NCBI GenBank assembly: GCA_021186555.1
Contig: JAJKFL010000042.1
Coordinates: 15,352,521 to 15,416,520, forward strand
Source: Reticulitermes speratus
Lineage: Eukaryota > Arthropoda > Insecta > Blattodea > Rhinotermitidae
Direction: 5' to 3'
DNA: 64,000 nt
Below the pieces are notes generated by a model. That model saw only the letters and a program-made list of their open reading frames with translations. It was not told the DNA's origin and did not search any database. The first letter of the stretch is position 1; the number at the start of each line of letters is the position of its first letter. A program made the translations under genes and the position numbers. Of the stretch, positions 55,620-64,000 are shown piece by piece.

Positions 55620-58495
55620 TTGACAGAGAACTACTTTACAAAACAAGCTGTAGTGCCCGTTCTTGTCAATATCACACACACTGCAGCTACAGTAGCTGAA
55701 ACTTTAAACGATAACATATATTTGGAAATTATAGTACATTCTTGTAATTAAACATGAAGTTCCAAGCAAACTCATAAAACATGCTTCCCTGCAGGACAGA
55801 TCTCTAGCTATACAGAATAATTAATATTGTTATTATCTTATTTTGTTCCGTGAAAATCTTTTTTAGCTAAGTACAGACGCTGTATAAGTTAAATTTGCGG
55901 GATATAAATTTAAAGTTTCTCTTCTTTGGTATGAATGCAGTTTTTTCTACAAACAATATATTGAGCTATCAAATACGGTGGGTTATCGGTACGTCTTATT
56001 AAGACCTGTCGTCAGGAAGTGCTCGGTTCGAACTCTGGCCCTGACACCTGATATCCCGACTGAAAATATTTCGTGTTTTAACTTAGTCTCTCTACACAAA
56101 TGCCTGGATATTACCTCTAATAAGCCACGACTGTTCCAAATCTCTTCCCACTTCATCGAAAGTCCTACTGTTCAATGCTATATACAGAGCGGGTGGGTAG
56201 TCACTGTACGACTTGCAAAAATAAAAACGCCTTTATATGCTGGTTTTAATGGACCTCGTATTTTTACAGAAATGGGTTGAGTTGTGACCATGGCCGACAC
56301 GAAGCAGTTATTCCATTGAAGAACAACTGATGTGTAAGAATACCGCTAAATAAAATGTCTAATTCTGCATGTTTTTACGTAGGGGTAGGCTGACCTCGCC
56401 CAACATGTAGTCTCCGATACTGACAGGGCAGTAAAGAAAGCCACGAAACAATATTCCATACACACTGCACAGGCATATTTATGTCTATCTCCATACTAAA
56501 ATAAACATTATTATTTGCAATAGTTCGAAATTACCGCTACAATACCGAGAGCTAAGAAAAAAAATTATGTAAGGCTGCCATTTTATTATTTTATATTTTA
56601 CAAAAATGTTACTTTAATAAAAGTTGCATAAGTCTACACAATCCGTTACACTACATTAAATGGAATTCGAAGTAATTGCTGCTAGCGTCGCTCTCGCCGA
56701 ACAAGTTCGCGCGTTCGCCATGTTGTTTTTACTAACTGTAGGAACTTAAAATTATGGCTCAAGTTGGTAACCAACGTCATAAGTTTTTGCCAAATTTCAA
56801 ACTCATCAATTATTTCGAAAGTACACACAGAGACAGAGCATGGTGATGCTATAAGGCTGTACTTTTATTCATTTTAAGGGAGTAATGTAGGCTAAAAACT
56901 TTGGAACGAGGATTTTAATCGCATCGGAAATCTCTACCAAATCATCGCTGCACCTATTTTAAATACTGGTAACCTTGCGGGGTAAATTTCGTGTCTTCTA
57001 CTGTTCTCTCTTAGTTCTGTGGTAAGGAACAGGAAACAGAGAAGCAGAAAATAGAGAAAAATCATTTTTATATACTGGGCATACAATTCGCACATGTAAC
57101 TATGTTCTGTGCCTTGTCTCACAAAAATGTTTTCTTATTAATATTTCATTTACTGCAGTTCTGTTCCTATACCAGCGACTGACATATATGTCCACCGCAA
57201 ATCACCGAAAATCCAATGGCCTCGTAAATTCCGTACGTTTTGTTTAGAGTGTCAGTTTCCAAACCCTGTCAGAAATTGCACACATGCGCATCATATACTT
57301 GTTAATTTTTGGTTACATGTGATTTCTATACAAAATGGAAAAAGGGGGCTTTTTAGAATGCAATATAATCAGTTTCAGTCACACAAAATAGGGGGTCTGA
57401 TAATCCATTGACAATTATCTGGTCACCTAGAAACGGAATGTACTTTTGAAGTTAAATTGCTCACTAATAGAATACGCAGTTAACATTCCTCACTGCGAAA
57501 TGCTTTAAATTTGTTACGGTAGGAGGAAGGCTGTAGTTAGAGCAGACCAACGCTTTTATGTGCTACAGAAGCGTAATTTTAGGGCTAAGCAAATTGTTTT
57601 AACCACTAGTGTGAACGGCCATGCGTCTGAGCGTGTGAGCGTGCTGAGCGTGTCCGTCCCAGAACCAACACGAATAGTCCCAATGGACAACGATTGGTGG
57701 CCGGTGCTGATTAATCACATAGAGAACGGGAAGAGAGTAAATGACAGAGGAAGCTGAGTGACGACAAGAGAAATAGAAACAGTAGCAAAAGGAATTTCAA
57801 ACACTCGTTGCACTGGACTCGTGAAAGACTTATTAAGCAGACACGTCACGTCTGGAGAAAGGGAACTGATCCCACGCTGGGAGCCACGCGTTCTATGTAT
57901 TACAGATTCTTTGCCATCACAATACAAAACATAGACCTAAATCATTCGTAGGTCTGTGAGTCAAATTAGCCCGACATGTTTCAGAGCCTTCCATATTACG
58001 TAAGCAACTACGGTTGACAGAAGGTTAAGATGATACACTACAAACAGGTTACCTCGTGCACCTTCCACTTTATCTAAAACTATGAAATTATGTTAAAAGT
58101 CGTCTGATTATTTTCACAATTATTACAAACTATCAAAATAATAAAATTACCTATCCATAGGATCATATTTTCACTATCATAACCCAGTAACTTGAACTGT
58201 CTCTTGTATAAGTGTTGCTGATGGTGGTGGTATTGTTATTATTATTATTATTAGTAGCAGTAGTGTAGCAATAATATCTACAGATTCACTTTAAGCAAGC
58301 TTGATATGTGTACTCAAAAAGATCAGTCCTTTCCAAGGACATAACATGTTCTGGCCTCTCAGAAGGTTAAAGACAGGAGATTACAAATAACACAGACCGA
58401 TATAGGATACAAATATAATAGGAAACTAACTCCGTGTATTAGTTTCCTTTTTGGGACGCTGACAGTAGCTTAGCTAAACCAGAAATTACCAACCC
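55620..58495. other. No firm gene; possible SINE head and one repeat relic
   Basis: At 55978-56045 GTTATCGGTACG...CTCGGTTCGAACTCTGG could be a tRNA-like head with box B GGTTCGAACTC. At 57962-58010 the minus strand has GGCUCUGAAACAUGUCGGGC, half of a hammerhead-type core. The rest is unassigned; (ATT)n at about 58236-58252 lies inside this block. Confidence 0.35.
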
Positions 58496-58499
58496 TCAA

Positions 58500-58665
58500 C
58501 GGAACCATTATGTTTGAGATCCAACTTAATATTTTCTTTCAGAAAGTGCCTAGGTGCCAAATGGTCTTTTCCCTTAATTAATTCTTATCAACATTTTGTA
58601 AATATTTCTCATCTCTTCCATGCAGGCTACATGTCCCACCTTTCTGACGCTTCTTGATTTTACCA
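58500..58665 (-). pseudogene. LINE C-terminal fragment
   Basis: The minus strand reads VRKVGHVACMEEMRNIYKML, then GKRPFGT, matching RLRWAGHVARMEETRNIYKVL...GKRPLGRPRRRWEDNIK of insect LINE ORF2. Internal stops follow. Confidence 0.75.
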
Positions 58666-58750
58666 ACTGACAAACCCATGAAATATATGGAATCAAAAAT
58701 AGGTAAAGTTGTCCCTGTCCGCCCCATGAATGCATACAAAGCGGAGCATA

Positions 58751-58992
58751 AATATAGCTCCACTCATTCTTAACCTCGGCGGTAGATAGAGGTGAGAGGT
58801 CAACATCACATTCCGGCCGCTTTACCCCACGAAATAACCTCGGTACCCGCATAACAGGGCGCTAGGTGGGCCCCATAACCCGGCTTCGACGTTTTGGAGA
58901 AGAGAAAAATCTGCTTTACTTACCGGGATGCGAATCCTGGACCATCCAGCCCGTACCGTAGTCAGTGCACCGGCTAGTCTATTCCGGCTCCG
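58751..58992 (-). mobile_element. tRNA-derived SINE (ATTCTTAAC type), best copy
   Basis: The minus strand starts AGCTCGGAGCCGGAATAGAC with box-B-like AGGATTCGCATCCCGG. The body includes CGAAGCCGGGTTATGGGGCC, GGTACCGAGGTTATTTC and GGTAAAGCGGCCGGAATGTG. The 3' end is GGTTAAGAATGAGTGGAGC, then TATAT. No clear target duplication. Confidence 0.7.
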
Positions 58993-59257
58993 AGCTGTAT
59001 ATGGAAATAAATTGGAAAATAGAAATAATTTCTCTGGGGGCAGAAATGGAAAGAAAGACGGTGAATACAAATGAGAGCAGGAAGACAAAGAAGACTTGAA
59101 TCTTCAGCAGCACCCCTGTCAGAACCTCCACTTGCACAAAAGCATGGTTGCGATATCTGAACGAAATTCTGATACCGAAATGCAAGACAAGAGTTCAGTT
59201 AAAGCTAGAAAGTGATTGGTTTATTTATTGATTATTTGTTTAAAGTTTATTTAATTA

Positions 59258-59489
59258 AATAAATCTTATTCCGATAAATGTACACTGTTTATGTTATTTA
59301 ACACAGTTTTATTAAAAAACACCCAACATGTTTCGAACCAATTTATGGTTCATCTTCAGGGGCTCACCATAAATTGGTTCGAAACATGTTGGGCATATTT
59401 TAATAAAACTGTGTTAAATAACATAAACAGTTTACATTTCTCGGAATAAGATTCATTTAATCAAAAAGAATGTACGGTGCAAGTAACGT
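59258..59489 (+). mobile_element. Palindromic hammerhead repeat with tail and 16-bp TSD
   Basis: Arms 59258-59348 and 59367-59458 are inverted copies around an 18-base spacer. The tail ATGTACGGTGCAAGTAACGT matches that of the 27860 element. Flanks AAAGTTTATTTAATTA (59242-59257) and AAAGTCTATTTAATTA (59490-59505) match at 15 of 16. The arms contain AACACAGTTTTATTAAA and CAACATGTTTCGAACC or their mirrors. Shorter than the 27860 copy because the inner part is missing. Confidence 0.87.
59321..59363 (-). ncRNA. Candidate type I hammerhead ribozyme motif
   Basis: Minus strand 5' to 3': GCCC, CUGAAGA, GAACCA-UAAAU-UGGUUC (6-bp stem II), GAAA, CAUGUU (two-pair stem III with U at the cleavage position), GGGU closing stem I with GCCC. 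All conserved core residues of the hammerhead are present. The very short stem III suggests it would act best as a dimer, as reported for hammerheads in Penelope-like elements. Confidence 0.65.
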
Positions 59490-59639
59490 AAAGTCTATTT
59501 AATTACTATGTCAATAGCTGAATTGTAGGATAATTAGTGAATAATAAATTCGAACGGACGTATAAGAAAGCATTTGCGGACTCAGTGCTGTTACTGCCCC
59601 GATATTTTCCAGGAGCGTCTAAGGAAACCCATAAAAATA

Positions 59640-60590
59640 ACCAATTAGCTTAGTCGTTGAAGCTGTCGAAATTTGAACAGGGCATCTACCAAAGAGTTTG
59701 GAGACTTCAAAATAGGACGAGAGTAATTCGCGCTGTGAAATACGCAATGTCCTTGTGCTACTGGCTAAGGAAGAAACGGTGGTACAGAATGATTGATAGA
59801 CCAACTGAAATTGGAAGATGCTATGGAATGGAAATGAACGTGGAAAAAACTAAGGCGATAAGAATCTCAAGGCAGGCAACCATCCCGAGCACAAATTATA
59901 ATATAAAAAACACAACTGGAGAATGTGAAATATTTCACCTATTTGGGTAGCATGATAACAAATGACGCAAAGTGTACACGTGAAATTAAACCCAGGATTG
60001 TCATGACAAAAGTAGCATTCAACAACAATAAGACCATTTTCACCAGCAACTTGTATCTAAATTTAGGAAGAAACTAGTGAAACTAGTGAAATGTTACATT
60101 TGGAGCATAGCTTTGTTTGGTGCTGAAACTTAGACACTTCGGAAAGTTGATCAGAAATACCTGGAAAGTTTTGAAAATGTGGTATTGCAGAAGGATGGAG
60201 AAGATCATTTGGACCGAAAATTAAAGAAATATTACACAGAGTCAAGGAGGAGAGGAATATCCTACATACAACAAAAAGAAGAAAGGCTAACTGGCTTGGT
60301 CATATCTTGCGTAGGAACAGCCTTCTAAAACACGTTACTGAAGGAAAGATAGAAGGAAGGAGAGAAGTGACGGGAAGACGATGAAGAAGAAATAAGTTTC
60401 TACTGGTGACCTTGAGTAAACGAGAGATTACTGCAAATCGAAAAAGATGCACTAGATATCGCACTCTGTGGAGAACTTGCTTCGGAAGAGGCTACTGTTC
60501 TGTCGCACGACAGCCTATGGAATGAGTGAATGAATGACTCAACAAATAAATAAATTGAATGAATAAATGGATGAATGAAAGAATGAATTT
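59640..60590 (+). pseudogene. LINE ORF2 3' half with GAATGAAT tail
   Basis: Across several frames: VLVLLAKEETVVQN, EIGRCYGMEMNVEKTKAIRI, a decayed FxYLGSMITND, KLVKCYIWSIALFGAET, TLRKVDQKYLESFE, ILHTTKRRKANWLGHILRRN and RTLWRTCFGRGYCSVARQ before a stop, in the order of the insect LINE family KTKVMRISRQ...SIALYGAETWTL...HILRRN...FGRGxGPVVRQ. The catalytic YADD lies upstream and is not preserved. The 3' end is a (GAATGAAT)-like microsatellite at 60515-60590. Confidence 0.88.
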
Positions 60591-60594
60591 TACC

Positions 60595-61320
60595 AAAAGC
60601 CAGAAGCTTTATCGCTTGATGTAACTTGCTCGAGGAAAGAAATTTAATGAAGACGGCGAGGAAGAAAAGTTACGAAATAAAAAATAGAAACAGACATGAG
60701 AAGAGACAGAGTGAAACCTCTCTCTCTTCCACTATCTCTCTCCTTCTCTACGCGTCATTTGCTCCCGGCCGAAATTTCGTCCCCCACTCCAATACGCTAA
60801 TGAGCTCTATTAGTTCATTAACAGTGGATGCATGCTGCGTGGCTATGGACCTGTAATTTGGATATTGAGTGGAAACCGCATGTTGTAAATTGCAAGAGTA
60901 AGCACGTTGGGTGGGTGGGTTCATCCCTTTCTCTCTCTGATGTTCCCTAGTGACTCGTTAGCGAAGGGACTAACTACAACTTGCAGCTGATTGGCTAATC
61001 ACACAGACATACAAACCGCTGTTACATTCCGCTAACGTTGCAACAAGCAACCAACAGACATGGGCAAATTCTAAACACGAATCAGTTCATAAAACCCAAC
61101 GCAAAACTGTGAAATTTCTAGCTTAATAAAACTCTTTTTAACTTCTTATATATTACACAGTTTTATGTGATTCTGGCGATTCATATTTGGAATAATACAC
61201 TTCATGAACTTTATCCATTGTCCCCTATTAAAAATGAAATTTTAACACTACGTTTTGGGGACATGACCATTCTTCGTCTTCAGGCTAAAAATAAGGTTAA
61301 AATCTTTCTTTTTTTTGAGA
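60595..61320. other. No gene seen
   Basis: 60720-60850 is less AT-rich, with CT-rich patches, and could be regulatory. No coding homology. Confidence 0.4.
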
Positions 61321-61324
61321 AGGA

Positions 61325-61375
61325 CTCCGCAGCAGATGCTACGGGCGCACCGCAGCCTTAAGGCTTATTGTGCAA
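61325..61375. repeat. Short shared repeat (GCAGCCTTA type), copy 2
   Basis: GCAGCAGATGCTACGGGCGC, then ACCGCAGCCTTAAGGCTTATTGTG, matches 29350-29405. Confidence 0.65.
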
Positions 61376-61439
61376 ACCTATCATGAAGATGAAGAGAAAT
61401 ATGATTAGTTTTTTCACTTTTCCAAGTAATGGAGCATCG

Positions 61440-61597
61440 GTGGAATGAAATTGACGGCGGAAAACCGAATTATTCGGGGAAAAACCTGTCCCAGTGGCAC
61501 TTTGTCCACCACAAATCCCACAGAGACTGAACCGCGTTCGAACGCGGGCCTCCGAGGTGAGAGGCCGGCGATTAACCGCCTGAGCCATGGCACGGCC
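61440..61597 (-). mobile_element. tRNA-derived SINE (GGCCTCTCAC type)
   Basis: The minus strand begins GGCCGTGCCATGGCTCAGG with A box TGGCTCAGGCGG and box B GCGTTCGAACGC. The body includes AGTCTCTGTGGGATTTGTGG, CCACTGGGACAGGTTTTTCC and a final GTCAATTTCATTCCACCG. Best copy of this family here. Confidence 0.75.
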
Positions 61598-61599
61598 TT

Positions 61600-62165
61600 A
61601 AAATCTACTTAGCTGATTCTGAAAGGCAAAGTTGTTATAAATTCTTTCCTTTTTAATCAGGCAAATCTAGCCTCAAAGTCTAGGCAACACATGTCACTTC
61701 AACCAGCACCTTGTGTACGCCTAATATCTGCTGAAATGGGCAGGAGAAACAAAAATTGTTATTATAAAATTTTGACGTTGTCTTTAGAGACCCATAAACG
61801 GGAGAATGAAGTCAAAAGAACCCTTTAGGGACTAAAATTAACGTAAATTATATAAAAATCCTGTTCGTATCGCGCAGTAACCACTCAATGTCAGTTATAA
61901 AAGCCAGTCATTTAGTGTTCTAAAGGGAAGTAATCGTTGTTCTGAGATCCAAACAAAGTGCATAAACACACTCTTGGGAAGAATATAAAGTTTTTAAATG
62001 TTAAATCTCGTGGTACCCGTAGTAACCACTATTCTTTAAAGGCTAGAATACTACCAAATCAAATTATGCAGTAACACATTATGGAAATTTTGTAGTCAGA
62101 ACGGCACTGGGACCCATTCAGCCTCTATTCAATGCGTACTGGGGGGTTTTTCTCCGGGGGTACAG
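61600..62165. other. No gene seen
   Basis: Unassigned. AGTAACCACT occurs twice (about 61879 and 62020), perhaps an old duplication. Confidence 0.4.
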
Positions 62166-62169
62166 ACCA

Positions 62170-62255
62170 CTCATCTTCATCTAGTACGGAGATTAAGAAT
62201 GACTGGAGATATACCTCCACTTCCGCCTTCATGGCGTGTACAGGGACGTTCATTT
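62170..62255 (+). mobile_element. ATTCTTAAC-type SINE 3' end, plus orientation
   Basis: GATTAAGAATGACTGGAG, TATACCTCCACTT and CATGGCGTGTACAGGGA match the reverse strand of 53680-53735 and related copies. Confidence 0.5.
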
Positions 62256-62693
62256 ACCCTGTTCTGAAACATCCTCACACAGCCTATAGTCTTACTTTAG
62301 GATGACTGGCCAAATTGCATACGCATACAAAACAACGGGTAAGAAAAACAGTCTATGCATTTCGTCTTTCAGATTGTTAGACAGGAGGCAATAAGACATA
62401 AGATGCTGACGTGGACAGCTGCATGTCTTCTGCGAAATTAATGCGCTCTTAAATTCTTAGTGAATATGATCTTTACTGTGGTACCCCAATTATTTCAAGA
62501 TTTCCATATTTACGTCAAAATATCTTATGTTAATGTTTTAACCACGCACGCAGCTGGTCATTCAGAAAGGTCTTCAGCGAATCATCAGAACTATTTCCAA
62601 ACAGGCCTGCAACTTATACATACGGTGTCACAACACCACAGTCTCTTATGCGTAGCGGCATGGGTGAGAGAAATTAAGTTAGGAACTGTTATA

Positions 62694-63280
62694 CAGCGTG
62701 TTTCATAAATCCCTCCGGGATTTCGGAGGTCTGTAGCTCAGGAGCCAAATCACAAACGGGGGATGAGAGCATGTCAGTGAAAAGAGTATATATCTAAGTT
62801 TTGAACCTACCTTACAAATGTTCAATATGTCCCCCTTTGGTTACTCGACAGACGTCAATCCTGTAATCCAGCTCCTGCCACACACGTTCCAACATATGAA
62901 CGTCGATGGTAGCAACAGCATCCATAATTCTTAGCCGAAGCTCCGGTAAATCTCTTGGTAAAGGAGGCACGTAAACACGATCTTTAACGTAACCCCACAG
63001 GAAAAAGTCACATGGAGTAAGGTCGGGTGACCACGTTGAACTGTTAAAATTGACTGGGTTTTAGCAAATTGCAGTACACAAAAAGCTTTCTGTTCACCTG
63101 AAAACGCCATGTTTGCACACCACTGCCTCCTAGCAGAGAAATGGGTAACTACGCCATCGCATCTGCACGAAAAAACTTTTACATTTCCTCTATCCGTTGG
63201 CATGCTTTTATCTCTTATATGTGGGTTTGCTACTGCACGGCCAAGCCTCTAAATCCCGGATGGACTTATGAAACACGCTG
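62694..63280 (-). mobile_element. Tc1/mariner-type element with fused transposase ends
   Basis: Ends CAGCGTGTTTCATAAATCCC and (reverse) CAGCGTGTTTCATAAGTCCA are 30-bp inverted repeats matching at about 27 positions, each flanked by TA (62692-62693, 63281-63282). At 587 bp it is less than half full length because the transposase middle was lost. The family is related to, but distinct from, the copy at 46568. Confidence 0.88.
62812..63110 (-). pseudogene. Transposase with large internal deletion
   Basis: From 63110 the frame reads MAFSGEQKAFCVLQFAKTQS, then ILTVQR, the N-terminal helix of mariner-type transposases. Without the central catalytic region it joins, in a shifted frame, SPDLTPCDFFLWGYVKDRVY, LPELRLRI, VWQELDYRIDVCR and GGHIEHL, ending at a stop at 62812-62814. 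The last catalytic aspartate (SPDLTPCD) remains; the other two are lost. No active enzyme is possible. Confidence 0.85.
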
Positions 63281-63284
63281 TATA

Positions 63285-63815
63285 TAACTGGGAGAAGGTT
63301 CCTGTTAGGTTTATTTCAATAATAATCATTTGTCAGTGTGAGAGGCACAAGTGTGAGAGTCTTTGTTCTACAGGCATTGTAAGTATGTGTCAGTGAGAGT
63401 GAAAGTGAATGAGTGATGAAGTCATATCGCGAGTGTTACTGTGTCAGTGAACATGCTGGCAGCTCAGTTAGAAACGTTTTAGGCCTATTGACGAGAAGAG
63501 CGAGGGAAATCATTCAGACTATAAAGAAGGAAATTATAGTCTGCTTTTATTACATATGTCACCATTTAAAACTGGTAATCTGTGTTTAATTTATTTATTC
63601 AAAATTACAGTAACCAAATACTGAGACATAAGTCACTATTAAGGTACATGTACTGGTATATATGTATACTTTATTTCTTACATGACACACTTAATGTGAA
63701 TGACAAGTTTGTCGTGTTCAAAAGCGATTACAATAAAAAAACCTTACTAAGGTTTTTAACATTGTTCATACCGTGAACGTGCTTATATACAGTGATATAT
63801 ATTGATAACCAACTC
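63285..63815. other. No gene seen
   Basis: GTGAGAG/GTCAGTG-rich patch at 63335-63450, otherwise AT-rich. Confidence 0.5.
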
Positions 63816-63834
63816 GTACACAAAGATAAAAAAC

Positions 63835-64000
63835 AACACTCGATCACCTTTATACAAAACCCGAAATGTTTCGTTGCCTTAGTGCATCGTCTTCAGGGGG
63901 AACCACATTTAAAAAAACACTTAAAACATTTAAAAACACACAGCACAAATTGTGCTGTGTGTTGTGTTTTACAAAACTGTCCTGTTTGTTTTAAGTGTTC
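63835..64000 (-). mobile_element. Hammerhead-type palindromic repeat, cut by window end
   Basis: The minus strand at about 63866-63903 reads CCC, CUGAAGA, CGAUGC...GCAACG, AAACAUUUC, GGG: an intact CUGANGA box, a stem II with one mismatch and a 3-bp stem I. Further right, CACACAGCACAA and TTGTGCTGTGTG form a hairpin, presumably the centre of the palindrome. The other arm would lie beyond 64000. Confidence 0.55.

Overview
The window looks like non-coding DNA from a large, repeat-rich arthropod nuclear genome. It is AT-rich, has no operons and no ORF that reads as a host gene, and is crowded with decayed LINE fragments, tRNA-derived SINEs with exact target-site duplications (TSDs), Tc1/mariner relics, minisatellites and short foldback elements. 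The LINE C-terminal motifs (RWEDNIK, LAQDRDRW, FGRGYGPVVRQ types) and SINE heads are of kinds I associate with polyneopteran insects. A cockroach or termite is my best guess from memory; no search was run. The window is probably intergenic or inside a very long intron.

Layout. 1-5 kb: a foldback element whose centre is a 12 x 40 bp minisatellite (about 150-905), then a Penelope-like (PLE) remnant (1780-2045). 2.4-8.6 kb: several palindromic repeats carrying hammerhead-ribozyme-like cores. 9-19 kb: mostly unique AT-rich DNA with scattered hAT-like and SINE fragments. 19-26 kb: LINE tails, a 9 x 54 bp minisatellite (20806-21295) and a 1.4 kb inverted-repeat element (22065-23450). 25.9-30 kb: three further palindromic insertions, the best a 279-bp-arm palindrome at 27860-28434. 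34-39 kb: tRNA-derived SINEs and LINE tails. 42-43.4 kb: a LINE reverse-transcriptase fossil split by SINEs. 44-50 kb: three copies of one SINE family with exact TSDs, a mariner-like relic and another palindromic repeat. 51.2 kb: a 78-bp element made of two facing terminal repeats. 52-64 kb: hAT-like repeat, SINEs, a degenerate 75-bp tandem repeat, LINE fossils, a second palindromic hammerhead repeat (59242-59505), an internally deleted mariner (62694-63280) and the start of another palindromic repeat cut by the window end.

Main theme. About twenty loci share one design: a sequence matching the hammerhead core (CUGANGA, stem II, GAAA, then a very short stem III), often present as two inverted arms followed by a short one-sided 3' tail. 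At least four are bounded by convincing 12-16 bp direct repeats, so the palindrome plus tail was inserted as a unit. I read these as non-autonomous Penelope-like or retrozyme-like insertions. The core motif and TSDs are visible in the sequence; the family assignment is inference.
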